Source: Certhia americana | Lineage: Eukaryota; Chordata; Aves; Passeriformes; Certhiidae | Reading direction: 5' to 3' | Assembly: GCA_018697195.1 (NCBI GenBank) | Contig: CM031857.1 | Location: 67,543,053 to 67,607,052 of the forward strand | Length of the DNA: 64,000 nt | Part shown: in pieces, positions 42,401 through 57,400 of the stretch | Layout of the letters: each line of letters begins with the position of its first letter | Numbering within the stretch: position 1 is the first letter of the stretch | Notes under the pieces: model-generated | The model's database searches: none | What the model was told of the DNA's origin: nothing | What the model saw: only the letters and a program-made list of their open reading frames with translations | Position numbers and translations under genes: made by a program

Positions 42401-45400
42401 AGACAGGTGAATCTCCTGGATAAACATTTCTGGGGGCTGTTCCTATGTTTGGTAGATCTTTTCAAAGAGGAAATCTGGAACAGGGATGGTTTGTTTGTTT
42501 GTTTTTTTTAAATACAGGTTCTCCAGAAGACTTCCTAAAAATTAGCACTTGCTTAGCTAACAAACAGGCCCAGCATTAAAAATCAACTTAATGGGAGGTA
42601 AATGGAGTATCTGGAAAAACTGATACAGTATCTCAGTTAGGAAGGAGCTTGTATGATCAATCCTAAACCTTATTCAATCTGACTTTGTATATTACCGGGG
42701 GAGTGAGGATAACCAAGCTTTCTGTCTGGAGATTGCTATAAGAGAAAAGGTTTATGTTTTACCAAAAACACATAACTACAGACATCTGTTAATCACAGCC
42801 TCCTTAGAGGATTCAAAGGATGATGACTGTGAAGCATCACCTTCCACATTCATATTATGCATTCTGTGCCTGCTAATAATGCAGGCCTTGAGGTCACTTA
42901 TGCTACCACCACTCAGTTAGCTGTACTTTTCACACTAAGGGAATAGTCCTGCACCTAAGATACTACTTTGCAATTTTAAAGAACAATAAAACCATATATC
43001 GTGCGACTTCAATTTCTCCAACCAAAAACAGAAACTGTGAAATTGTTTTTAGGTACACAGTAAGCATTATTGTTGAAAGAAATGGTAAAGATGAAAACAT
43101 CCATAAATTCAAATTTGGTAAATTCTCATGGAATTCAGACATTCTTTTATGATATATTGACTGAGGAAACAGATGCACACCTCAGGTACAGTGTATAAAT
43201 CTTGGCAAAGGCATTAGACACAAGGATGTTGACACAGCCTGGTAGTTCCAGATAAAGGCTGGATCTGCAAGATCATCTATCAGAGTGGAAAGACCGCTCG
43301 TTAAAAATAAAAGTTTACAGTTACAAGAAGCTAATGGATCCTACTGTTTAAGAAAGGAGAAAATAATGTTTCATAGTTCTCTGACTTTCCTAAGGTCATG
43401 TGACTTCTATCTAGGATCAATTTCTAATCACATCTCCTAACCTCCTATGCAACTCCTGTATGAATAAATTCTAATACCTTTTTTTAACGTGCTATCACCA
43501 GCCCAGGTATTTGAAAGATATTAATTCCAGATAGAGCCATGTCTGAATACTATACCAACTAGGAGCAAATATTTGCTGTGTTCAGCTGCTAGCAAGGTCA
43601 CTGGCCTCCAGTTCTATCCAGCATGGCTTTTCATAACTAGAACAACTTGGAAGTCACTGTAAGATTTCAGTGGGGCAGCCACTACTATTCAGAGTCAAGT
43701 ACCTACTCAATTTTCCTGAGGTCAGACACCTTCCCTCTACCTTCATTTTATTTTTTCTAATGGGAAAGGAAAATAACCAGAAGTGGACCCCCTAGAATTT
43801 GTCCTAGCAAAAAGGTCATATCTGCTCACAAAAACAAGCTGAGATAAATGTGTAGAAGTGCACAAAGCAAAACAGCAAAGTTCAAGGACTGGAAGTTACA
43901 AAGAACATCTGACATCTACTTTGACATCACAAACTACACAAAATGCAACTCTGCAATGCAGATAGTTTGAGAAATTTCTGAACGGGTATTCCCATTGGGA
44001 TTTGCTTTTGCAATTTCCTGCGAAGGCATACTCTCATTTAATTTCTACCTTTTTACAGTATAAATACAAGGCAGTCTTGCAGAATGACACTTGTCACAGA
44101 TTTGTAAAAGCAAGCTGACTTGTCACAGATTTGTAAAAGCAAGCTAAGCTCTGAAGGGTAGACTTTACAAGTGCTCAAATCTCTCTCAAGGCTTGTACAA
44201 AAACACTGATTTGTTTACAAATGGTAACATAATTAAGGACATCAATGAAGACTACTGTGTAAGAAGCCCTGAGGAGAAGAAAGATGAAAAACCACTCTGG
44301 AAGGCATTTTTTCAGGTCTTTGTGTTCTCACTGAAATATTTCATACAGCCCCCACAAAGACCAAGAGCAGCTTAAAAACACATCCATACTTCAAGGATAT
44401 GTAGAAGGTTGCATGGACTAGATTCAGCATTCAGAACTTAAAAAATTTAAAACTTAAAAAAGTTTTAAAAATTTCTGCTTGCATTTTAAAGACAAAAATC
44501 CTAGAGAACTTTTCTGAGATTTCAGTCAGTGGTTTCTTATTTATGTTAGGATGAAGCAAAATATTTCTTCGAATCTACAAAATAAGCCTGTCATTGTTTG
44601 ATTAAAGATATTTCTTGTGTCCTTTTACCATTTATGTGTGTAGCTAAGAACAGATGTATTTCACTAAGCCATTAAAGCATGTTCCAGGAACATCCTCATT
44701 CTCTAAAAAGACTGAAGGCTCCTCTGAAAAAGGACAACAAAATGAAAACAAACAACCCCCCACAAAAGAAGCAAAGACCATCCAAAAATCCCCAAAACTG
44801 GAAAAAAAAATCCCCAAATAAAACAAAATCCATCAGTGTTCATCAGCTGCCTTTGCTTTTTGCTTATATTTTTACCCTATTAACAAACAAAATTATTTTG
44901 CCCACAGTTTACAATTGCCAACATGTAAGACATCCTGGAAACAAAGTCCTATACGAGCCAAACACTCAAAAGTTAAAATGACAAAGAAGTGAAAATTTTT
45001 AGAAAGAAATTAAAGCTCTTGTTGTCCTTAAACTAAAATGATCACATATTCTAAAATGCTGTAAATGCAATATTCTAATATTCTAAAATTCTAAAATGCA
45101 ATAAAAATCTTCCAGCAACTGGAGTAGGGTGCAAGCAAATTATGGAAACTGGTCTAAAGTGAAGCAAAGTCATAAAGCAATCTATTTGTGACCTCAGAAT
45201 TTCTCAGTTTCTCTTCTGCTTGCCTGAAAATACGTAACATGTAAACAGCAAATTATACCAAAATTCTCTCATCTGTAGGTTCTTACCAGGCAAAGCAACT
45301 GTACCGTCTTGTTCCAAAGTTTCAGGGTTTATTCTTATGGCTGTCATACTGTGATTATTCGAATCTCTATATAATAAATAGCCCTGGCAAGAACAAAAAA

Positions 45401-48400
45401 TACATAGAGAGAGGTATGAATATACTCTTAAATACATTAACAGATATTAAAAGGGAGAAAACGCAATCATTATTCTGTATGTTGTTTTAAAATAGTGGAA
45501 GCCTTTTACATCAAATAATGATCAACATTTTTTCTACTAATGAAATTACACATTAAAAAATGGAAATTTGTCTCCCACTTTGTATATGCCATAGATTAGC
45601 ATGCTGAAGCTTGCATATAACAGAATTAATACGTGGGGTTTCAAAAGTTACACAATTACAGTTATACAATTACAAAAAAAGTTATGCAATTACAGTTAAA
45701 AGCCACAGCAAAATCCAGTGTTTCTATCTCCACTTTTCAAATCAACAAAATAGTCACCAGAATTCCAGAAATGCAACAGATAACATTGCCCTATATAGAA
45801 GGGCAATCATTAACGCATATTAATACATGCATTAAAACCTAGAATAAAAAAAATATTAATTAACTACTTTGACTCCCACACTAAGACATTTTCTTCCATT
45901 GAAACTACTGGATAAATATATCTCAGTGAAATGAGGAAAACAAGCCCACATAAATTAAGCAACAAGCATTAAAGTATATAGGAAAGCTTTAATCTAAAAA
46001 CAACTAATATGATGAAGTAGGAAAAATTACTTCAATTTAAGTTAACCTGAAGGGAAATCACACTAAGGACAAATTTTATCTCTGTTATGGACACATAATT
46101 AGCAATAAGTGCAAGTTACACACCTTTCTATAAATATAGCACCAGAATGACACTTGTTCAAACTGCAGTGCCTTTGGCTACAGTCACTGTGTGAATGCTT
46201 ACAACTGTACAAGCACTCAAAAAGCATCACATATATTTATAGTTATGTACAGAATGTCCAAACATATAACACTATATAATGAAACCACATGAATCCTGTT
46301 CCTTTCTATACTGATAAAACAGGCTCCAGAATGAATGCATCCACACCCATTTGTTTTGTGCCAGTGTACCTTTTGATGATCTGCTTTTACATTAAAGAAA
46401 TATGTATATACACACACACGATAACTACAATGATAGAACACATATGTGTAATGGACTGGGACAATGAGATCACTCAGTTAATAGCAAATATACAATAAAT
46501 TAAGTAAATTAATTGTTCTCTGAAATGTATGTTCAGAGGGTTTTTCATAATGAATAATAAAGGTGTAAGAAAAAGTAGCAGATATTCAGAAACTAACTCC
46601 AAAAAACCCAAACTATCCAAATATAGTTAACTCCGCAATTACAATGTCAACAACTGTCTCTAAGTATAGTTTATATATGCTCAATCTTCCCCAACTAAAA
46701 CAGCATTTCCTTATTTTACTGCAGAAGTTTTAATGCCAATTTCTTCTCATAAACAGGCATTTGAATTATCTTTCATATGCTTGTTGCAACAGCACATTTT
46801 TTACGTCCACTGAAAAGCACTTAGAAACACACATCAATTGACTGTACAGCTCACAAACTGATGTGCTAAAGCATCATATTTTGCAAAAGTCTTTACAGTG
46901 ACAACACAAAGAAAGGACACTCCATTATTCCTTTCTACAGTCATTTCATACAATCACATGTCCATCATCTTCCATAATTTAGAAGCCAGTACAAAAAACT
47001 TTGTTTTTTATAATGAAAGCCAAAGGAATGATAAAATGTCCATATAAGCTTACTCTAAGCCAAGGTCTACTTAAACTACTCATGAGGGATGAGAAGGGCC
47101 ACACATATTATACTTCAAGTATTCACCTACCTGAGCATAGCCTAACCAAGACTTTTTTTCTTTTCTGTTTTTGATGCGGGATGTGGAATTGTATATATGG
47201 CCCTGAAAAGCAAAAAACTTCCATCATTTAACAAATACCAGAGTGGAAGCTCAACACATAATCATTTACCATCTAAGTAAGATCTTGAACCATACTGAGA
47301 AGTGAAAATTCTAAGAAAATATTGTCAAATTGTCATAGAAATCATCAGAAAAATTTTCACAAACTATAACAGAACCAATGATTAGTAAGCTATGTAAGAT
47401 TCTCCATGGAAACAGGACATCATAAAAGTTATATTAAAATATTAAGCATCACTCATCAGACAAGAAGCAGCCACATTACCCTCACTGTCCCGCTATATCC
47501 AGAGCCAATTTTGTAAAGTCCATCTTTACATAAGAGATAGAGGAAAAAACCATCACTCTGAAGTAGGCACTGGTCATCTTCATCTACAGATATTTCTTTC
47601 AATGGCCATTTGTGCATCAAGGCTGCCTTCTTTATCCCATTACTGAACCAGTCCTGGATTTGGATTTTGCCCACCAGAACTGCCTGTACACTCCGCTGAA
47701 GCGAGTTTAAAATGGTTGGCACCTAAATGGGAAAAGAAATAGTGAGTGAAAAAGATGATTTTTTTATATGTTGTATTTTCTGTTCTAACTCCAACTTAAG
47801 AGAGACAAAGAAATAGCTACTCATTTTAAAAACACTGAGGGGGAAAAAGGTAACTGAATTAAACACCACATTTTCTCAGAACTCATAAGAAGTACTTATT
47901 TACATAAATGCCCAGATACAGAGAAGGTTTAGTGCAAGACCTGAATAGTCTGACAAGCATGGCTGCCATTATTGGTGAGGATTGCAGAGATTGCTTGCAA
48001 TGTCCTTCCTGTCTCTCCCCAGGCAGCTACCAAACTGAAGAGGCAAGCACAGGAAAGCGCTGTCAAGGACTGTCCTGTACTGTCATTCATTCCCGTGCTA
48101 CGGACAGTTATTTCCAGAAGCAGCTGGAACAGGGATTCTGCAGAGAAAACACAGCCATTACACAGACAAGTCAGAAAATAATACAAAATGATTTAACTAT
48201 CAATGGGAAATTAGAATAGGAAAATACATTATATCTTTCCTCAGCTACAACGTTTCAAGCTCATTTCAAACAGAAAAGCATCCTAAATAAACCTAAATTA
48301 TCCTTTTCTTCTTTTCAGCCAGAAAACATCAAGTCTACATAATCACCATGGCCAAAGAAGAAAAACTACAGGTCTTTCTCTGACAGTGGAACACATTAAG

Positions 48401-51400
48401 AAGAAATGGCCCAGAAAGTGTTATTTGACCTGACTATTCCGTCTACCTCATCACTGAGATGATGGGTAGGTCCTGACCAAACTTGTCTACTCTTTATGAC
48501 CATTATCCACGTTGAAGCACAAGCCACTTCACAGAAACAAGCCTTTCAAATCGAGGCTTGAAAATTATTTTGATCATATGCCTCTTTCCAAACACTTTTT
48601 GTTGGCTGAACAGATGTTCATATATCATGCAACAATCAAGGTGCAAACAGAAATCCACGCAAATTTTCTTGAAAGCAGATAAAATTAATCACTAAGGCAG
48701 TAATAAAAAAGTCCTCTTTGTAGCTTTTCAAAACTCTATGCATCAATAGCAAATACAAGTTGTCTGTAGCAAATTATCTTTGGAAATGGAATACTGTTAA
48801 GTCATAAAATATGAAAAAACACATGAAGTCTAAAGACTTACTAAAATTTTTTTTAAACAACTCAGGTTACAGCCTAGACTTCTCTGCAGTTGTATAAACC
48901 AACGAAAGATAATGGGATTTCAACTTAAAGGATATAGTCAATCACGCTCTCAAAGGCACCAGGGGTTCCACTTTTTTTTTCAGTATCATTAAAAAGAAAA
49001 CAAATTTTCAGGGAAGCTTTGCAATGGCCAAAGAAATAAAAACAAAGAATTCTGACACTGCTTAGCGGCTTCACAGAAATTACAAAATGAAAATATCTAA
49101 GCTATAGACCACAATAACAGATTGCAGGAGAAATTCACCCTGGAAGTGTATTCTTTCCAATAAGACCAAGTATTTTATGCTTCAGTAAGACAAGTGAATC
49201 CCAATTTGTTAGGTTGTAAGGTTTACTATGTTTCAGTGAGGAAGTACTGCGTGCTTCCATAAACACTGTAAGGAGTTTACACTCTAGAATAAAGTCAGGC
49301 AGTTGAGAACAAGCATGGCACTACCTCACAAAAACTTGCCAAAACCCGTTTTCTTCTGTCCAACACAAAAACAGATGTATGTTAATAAAAATACAGTAAA
49401 AGATGAGATATTACCTAGGACTTCAGGAGGCTCTGATTGCAGGCCTTCTGGTTGCTGACCTTGGAGCACATTAAGTAGGGCTTGTAGGCTCCTGAGACAC
49501 AAGGATGGATGAGAAAATCTTGTCTCCTTTATCAATTCAAAGACTTCACACAATCCAACTTCGATGATCTAAAGAAGTAGAGATTTTTCAGAACTGCTGT
49601 CAATACGTTTTTAGATCTTCATCAGAAAAAGTATATCCCAATGTTCACTAACAAGACAATTACTCAAATAAGAAGTTGTAATTGTTAAATCAAATAAGAA
49701 CCAAAATCAAGAACCCACCTATACAACTACACCAGCAAACATTATATGCAAGTCAGCCACTACTCTTTAAGCAGGTAATAGCTTCCTGAAAGAATAAAGT
49801 AAGTTAAAACTTTTTGCATAATAAAAGGCAAACTGTGCCTCTGAGCCCTTTTAATTTCTATCCAGTTCACACTTTTGATAGTCTTTTTCCTTGCTCATTA
49901 ATGTGAGCCAGCAAACTTAGAATGGTCTTGCAACCTGGCTTCACAACCTGAATAACAATACATTTGACAGCTCCAGCAGTTTCCTTTCCAAAGCCTTGGA
50001 AACTATTTTTTATATTGTAACAAAACCAAAAATTAATTGCTTGCCACTAAAACTCTATGTAATCATCACAGACATTCATTAAGCCAACTAATAGAACATG
50101 TGTAAAAGCCCTGTTATAGCAATCTCTAACCTTCCCTTTTAGAATTTCTGACTGTTCTGAGATTAGAGTCATGCTTCTCTTCACTAACTGCTCCCTTGCA
50201 TTTCCTTCTCAAACTCTGTATTTAATAATAATGAAGACAAAAGAAAATAGAGGAGGGTTAGCACATTAGAAATAAGCAACCATATCTTAAAAACTTCACT
50301 ATGTGTTTTGGTCAGGAGCAGAGCCCTCATCTATAGAGTGTTTAAGAGACACTCACCCTTGAGTAAAATCTTAGGAAAAAGACTATAATGTGAAAATAAA
50401 TAGCATCATTAATGCGACTGCCAGATATAATATATATGTTTTAATATGTTACAGCACATATAATCCAGCAGTCAGCTCTAAGTTCTACTGAATGCCTTGT
50501 AAGTGTCTTTGCTGACCTTTAATTTGATTCCTGTCCTTCAGAAATTATTTTACCATCTATTTTATTCTTGGAGGAAGGATAAAAACATAATCAGGTTAAG
50601 CCTTCAAAACACAACAGCAATTTTCCTGCTAATGACCTTACAATTCACATCTGCAATGGAGTGGGAGCAAAACACATGCATGGAACCTACCGTGAAAAAA
50701 CTGTCAACATAATAATGGCATGATGTTTTTTCCAGGATCTACAACTCACCATCATCCTAAAGGCTAAAAAATAAAATACTTTGTAGCACATTTTTAGAAA
50801 TGCCCTTCTTGTTCAGTTATAGTGTCTTTGAAAGAAACTAAGTTTATTTTATTCTTCACAGTCTTCAGTCAGAAGACCTCATCTAGGAGCAGACAGAGGC
50901 AGCTAAAGAAAGTACAGAACATAACACAGTGGAAAAAGTTTGGTGAACTTCATGAAATACATCTATTGACTGTAACATCTTATGTATGTATGCCATGTGT
51001 GTGTGTCACTACCTCCCTCCTCCAAACTGCACTGAAGGACAGAATAAGCATATAGTTCTTTTCAAGACATACTAAGCTTGCACTCACTGCTCTCTGAAGG
51101 GTTTTTGAGCCAAAACAAGCCCTACTCTGCTTCAGCTTTTGTGTCACAGCCTGACTGCTCTTACTGATGCTCTCTGTGCAGCCATTCTCCCATACCCTTT
51201 GCAACACCTTTGAGACTTCAGAGCAAAACATTTAAGATTGCTTAACAAAAGGTACCCAAAATTCTAGCCTGGATGCAGACATTATGACTCCTAACTAACT
51301 CCTAAAACCCCTCCTATTTCATCTTGAAGTCTTATCTGTGCTCTTATTTTCTTTATCTTCCCCCTCATAGGATTGTGAGCATTGTATCCAATGCCCAATT

Positions 51401-54400
51401 TCTATAATAAAAACTTCACACTACTGTGAATTCATTTATACTATATAATATACAAAAAAAGAACATTTACAAAGGTAACATTCTCCTAATGAATTTTAAA
51501 AGACTGAAAGTCAGTCTCCAAAGAAAGTAATTATTTGTCTTTTATTTTTTGTTACAACTTAAAAATTTTAATTTTTGCTTGAGCTTATTAGCAAAACATA
51601 TGCCAGTGCAGGAACAAAGAATATTTAAGTCAGTTAATTCCACCTTAATCACTTTAATCCAGTATTTGTTCCTTTTAGTACAGGGCTTTTGTGGATCATT
51701 CATAATTCAGCATTAAGTGTAAAACTGGGGGGGGGGGGGGAGTGAGGGTGAAGGGTGTGGGAAATACCTCTTGACTCTGCAAATTACAAATCTTATCAAC
51801 AGAACTCAACCTACTCCATTTTAAGTAAAGAGAATTCCTCATCATTAGCTAAGGTACTAAATAAATAGGGTAGCAAATAAATATGGCAGACAAAGGCAAG
51901 TATTTCCTAAGGAAACAAATATAAAGCTATCAAAGCAAGTTAATAAACTATCTGAACACAACCAAAACACAAATTTTTTGTTATGCGAATATCGGATGAG
52001 CAGCAATGTCTCTGTCTCTCATTGTTAAAAACAACTGTTCTCGATCTTAGTGTAGAAATTGCACAGGACAACTTCTGATTCCAAAGTACCTTCTACTTAA
52101 AAGCTATAACAAACCTGACTTCCTCAAATTTAACATCTGAAAGAAAAATACTTCAATAGGACATCTGAAGTCACCCTAAGCTAAAAAACATAGAATGTTT
52201 TCAACTTATTCTCAATTAAACAAAAACCTGCCAATACGCCAAGGACTATAGAGAATCTGTAAAAGCACAAACCCTAGCCACATTTCTTCCAATCTTTCAC
52301 CTCACTATAAAATTCAAAATGCATCAGTATTCTTTTTAATAAACTAACAATTACTATCAGAAATTTGTCTTGTAAATATTGTAAACCTTAGAAACTTTAT
52401 AATACTTTTCTTCTTTATAGTTAAACTAAGCCTTATACAATATTGTTCATTATCATGAGACAGACACCTGTATCCAGGATACCAAGACATTTACAGAGTC
52501 AATCCCTAGAAGTTTTATTACATGTGAGATAGTTCCAAGCAGATGCTTTTTTCAAAAGCATGAATGCAAGTCCAATTGTTACCTCCAAGTGACCTAAACA
52601 ACCCTATATTACCTAGATAGTTATGAAAAATAACTGAGATTGTATCAGGCATCTAAACTTATTTTTGTACCAAAAATTCTCATATTTGGTATTTTGTAGA
52701 TTCTTTACTAATAATTAATAGTTTGACACATACTGATTTTCACCAATTTTATATTTGCTGTACTGAATATAACAATATCAACAATTTTCTACCTTGAGAG
52801 AAGTTTGTTACCTACAGTTACCGTATCTTTTTTTCTAAGCCACCATCTTTTTAAAACTGTGCTACTTTTCCAAGTCTCTTTGTAATAACATAATACCAAC
52901 ATTTTGCTTTCCACATACAAGTCTTCTGTCCATATCACTGATAAATCTCACCCTTCTTGGAACCTCTTTTAATTTCAACATCTCCTTAAAACGCCATTCC
53001 ATTCTTTATAAATGCTAATAGATATATTTATTGCCTTGTACTTAAAATTAAGCATCTACAAGCACTTGCTGATTCATTTGAAATAATCCATGAGGATTCA
53101 GATGCAGTTCATAAACAATGCTGACTTTATTTCTAGTGACCGTATATTTTGCAATCATCAATCATGACATTTCAGTTGGCTGACTTGGTTATGCTCCTCC
53201 GCAATTCACCACCACTATTTTCTGGAGTGCCAACTTTGCCCTACAGATAATAACACCTAAATGCAATCATCTATAAAATCCTAATTTTATAAGTCACTCA
53301 AACATTCCACATATCCACAGCTGCAACCACCTTTTTAATTCAGCATTTGTATTGTGCATAGAGCAAATATAAACAAGGCAAAGTAATCTGAATGTGTTTT
53401 TTAGATTCAGAAGAAAATCAAAACAAAGCACAATTCATAGCACTGATAAGGTAGGCAATGAACAAAAATAAATGCTTAGTTTTGTAATACATAGAAACAA
53501 ACAAGTGAATCAACAAATTGAAAAAAAAATTAGAAAAAAAAATCAGTAAGTCCTATATTTCTGACTTTCCACCATTAATCCCACTATAAGCACAGAAGCA
53601 GTCAACAGTAAAAAACCCACTCTTAACTGTTCAACTATAGCATCAAAATCTTAACGTGCATTAAAATCTGGAGCTGTCAGTACCACTAAGGACACTAAAG
53701 CCAAGAAAGGGAAAGAATAACTGACAATTACTGCAACTATATGCATACCCCACAAAACATCTTTGGAACCATTCCACCAAATTATTTCCATTATTAGAAA
53801 GATTCATTCTTTTTGGAGGGTAAAGTAAAAGAAAACACCTTTTACTATTATGAGCTCATAGCCCATCAGATATGTAAGAGCAGCATTAGTTGCATCATTT
53901 CTGTATAGATTTTGAGGCTGTAGATGTTCAAGTACCAACACTTTAAAAGGAGTGCAACTTGAGTGTTTACCTGACATTTAATTTACTTTACTTGGGGCAG
54001 GTACATAGGTCATCCTAATTCATCTAAAGATTTTGAACTAGATGGACTACAAATAGAACTACAGGAGTGTTTTAAGCAGCTGGCTTATACTGTTGCTCTT
54101 TAATCCCCCAAAAGATCGTACTAGCCTTAGATCACATACAAGGCACACTTTAAGTGTATCAGTTACTTGCCTTTGGAAGTTTAATAGGTGGCTCTTTGGG
54201 CTCCTCTTCTTCATCACTGTCTGAATCCCCACTCTGGACACTGTTCTTTGAAGCCAAAGACACAGACGCTTCCTTTTTCTGCCACTCCAACACACAATGG
54301 CGGACATTGCAGTAAACATTAAAAGCTGAAGGATTGCTATGTAATCTGATATCTGGTATGGTTATTGTACTCTCTAGGTTTTCAGTCTGAAAAACAAGAT

Positions 54401-57400
54401 TGGTTTTAGTTTATTAGTTTAGTAAAGTGTCAAGCTTTGATGAATACAAATTATCTCAACAGACTCAATAATTTTGACAGACCAAATTATTCCCAAACTG
54501 GAGACAACTTTCCTCTTCAAGTATCAGTTATATTTCAGGTAGGGAAAAAAGAAAGAAGAGGAAAAAATTTCAAAAGATTCCATCTAGCTTTAGTCTCTCT
54601 CTCTCTCATAACTTGATGAAAACCCTGGGACTAAAAATGAAAGCAGCTCAGGCTACAGAACTGTCCAAACCTGTGTCACAGTGATAAGAGTAGCACAATT
54701 CAGGCCAGATCTTCTCAGCAACAGTCAGTTTTGGAGTTTTTAATTATTACTGATTTTTTAAACGCATGCCTTGTTATTCTAGTTGATAGTTTTACCTGCT
54801 GGTAAGTACTAAAAATCTATGCCATTTGCTAAACATACACTAAAAATTTTTAAAAACCCACTTGCTTTGCCATTAAATGAAAACTAATGACAAGTTCAAA
54901 AACTCCTGTCAGGATGCTGCAGACAATAGTTTTGAGTATAATAATCTAATGGATTAATCACTAAATACAGAAATCAACGCCTATGACTTAACAGGATTAA
55001 CTAAACATCATTCTGCTTTCACAAGCCCTGAGCCACAAAGTATGAGCTGGGAAATTGTTCTGAGAAACTGCCACTACACCCTGGCACACCTTGGTACCTA
55101 CTACTGGTGCATTACTGTCAGCCTTGGCCAAGACCAAGGTGCCTTCACGAGGCTGTCACTGGACTTGGAAAAAAAAAAAGAAAAAACCCATTTCTTAAAA
55201 AAACACTTTAAAAAATCTGTTCTGTACTTTCCCAGTCTGCAACAGTAAGCTTGGAAAGGAGGTATGACTGACTTGAAAAATACACAGAACTTCACAAGAA
55301 TTAATTCTCCAGCAGGGTTATTCTTTCCATTTGGTTGTGTACTAGGTAAAGACCAGGTTGGTTTGAGAAGAGGCTTTGAAAACTGGATTTCAGGAATATG
55401 AGAGAGAAAGCAATTCTCAGTAACATCTGGCTGCAGGCAGAGGGCACAAAGACCACGTAAGGAGAGAAGACCCAGGTTAAGAGTGCAGGACAAATTTGCT
55501 TGACCATGCAAGGCAAAATGTAGGGGACTAGGCCAGACAGCTGCAGGGTCATCACTAACTTCACAAGGTCATTTTAGTTTCTTTCTTGTATTCTTGAAGT
55601 ATAGGGGGAGGAGTGGCACAGTGACAGTGGAGGCTTTTCGCAATTTTTTTGTTTTATTTATAGAGTATTAATATTGTGCATTGCCACATTCATCTGTCAT
55701 GAAATTATGCAGTGAATTGTACTACAGTGATTTGAAAGAGATCACTGAGAGCAGTGATGGGAAACAACATTAAACTAGCAGAAGAGAGGTAAAAAATTTG
55801 AGAAACAGTGAACTGGGTAATATTTTAATGGGGAAATTTATTATTCTACAATATGGTTGCCACAATTTTCTACAGCAAGAACATTTTTATTTGCACATAC
55901 ATTTTCATTAATACCAGAAATAACACAAGACTCTAAGGTAGACCTTTTCACACCATATATTACAAAACATAACAAAACCCCTCAAAATTACTTGAAAATA
56001 TTTCATTGTTTACATATTCCTATTTTTGACTATAATGTTCTGACTGTACCAATATATTTTGCCTATCCTTCCTTTCCATTATTACTAAAGATGCTTCTTA
56101 ATGTTCTAGCTTGCAGTAATGCTTTACTATGATACTATTTTATCAAACACAGATTGTGTGTTCATTTTTCTCACCTGCATCAGTGTCAGCAGTAAGCACA
56201 AAAATATAAAGATAACAAAGGAGGAAAAAGATAAAGTTGGAAAAAGTTCCCTACATACACAGTCAAGTTCAGCAGGTTTTTTTTTTCCTTTAGCACAACA
56301 GAACTTCTGCCATTAGGGAAGACAACAAAGTTTAGTCCTTGTTCAATATTAATATCTTTGAATAAACACTACAATATTAATCAGTGCAAGAACCCAAAGC
56401 ACAACCTCATATGCTGTTCCAGAATCAAAGTGTATCAAAATAAATTTGGATTGACCCCATGGATAATGAGCTCCTACATACTGTGAAGTTTATTTGATAC
56501 CAAAAATCTGAACAGTTTTAAGATGTAACTCTTCTGTACATCAAGTACCTATATACATTACCCCAAAAGTTTTTGCAGCTCCTGTTATGGCAAATATATA
56601 GTATAAGTTTTCAGCTTTAAAGCTAACTAAGTTGAATGGCACAGGTTTAATTCCTTAGTAAACTTACTTTACTGAAGTTTTTTACTGACAGTTACAGGAA
56701 ATTTCAGAGGCTCCAGATATTCATCTGAAAGCTCACTTATCTAGTTAACATCACATATTGTAATTGCAACTTCTGTGAAGAGTTTCCATTCCAATTCTTT
56801 CTTGTCAGCTCAGCTAAGTCTTTGATCCAGAAGAGCCTAAGTTCTGTAACCCATATAGTCTCATTTGAAACAGATTGGCCAAACTGTTAAACCAGCACAG
56901 ATAATTTTAGACATTACAGTGCTACATAAAATCAATGTATGTTTTCTTGCCTATTAATAACAAGCTGACTAATTTGCAGAAAGAAACTCCTTATTCTCAA
57001 TACAACTATTACCCAGTAAGCACTTCAACTGTTCTATCTCTGTGCTCAGTGTTTTGCTTTTCTACAACAGTGCATTGATACTTAAATACACTAGACTCCT
57101 ACCCAGACTTCAGTACAGCACAGTATCCTCCAGAAACTTCACCATAAGGTAAAAAACACTGCTGTGATTTGTGATGGATTTGCTCAAGTCTAAGGGTTTT
57201 AACTATAATACCTGTAGTTTCTAGGTCTTCAAAAAGACATCTATTCAAAAGTGGATGTAGATAAGCAAGTTGTTTAAAAAACCAAAAACAAAACAGTAAA
57301 ACTTTCCTTTAACGCAAATGCTCATTCAGTGTGCAGCTTTTTCTGTTGTGTTTTCTTCAATAGTGGTAGAGGAAAGTATTCAAAACAGACGTGAAGTTTT

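Larger units (their letters stand above)
40895..45286 (-). other. Intron E7-E8
   Basis: 4.4 kb intron. It contains a nearly perfect 29-base tandem duplication (44088-44145) and an A/C-rich simple tract at about 44739-44830. No mobile element recognised. Confidence 0.68.
49569..54170 (-). other. Intron E2-E3 (GC-AG)
   Basis: 4.6 kb intron that starts with GC (54170-54169) and ends with AG. It holds a G14 run at 51727-51740; otherwise AT-rich and featureless. Confidence 0.72.

Noticed and set aside
55101..55564. 136- and 87-codon overlapping minus frames in the E1-E2 intron
   Set aside because: Two different frames are open over the same bases, one ends in a low-complexity Phe/Lys run, and neither resembles a known protein or joins MYCBP2 in phase.
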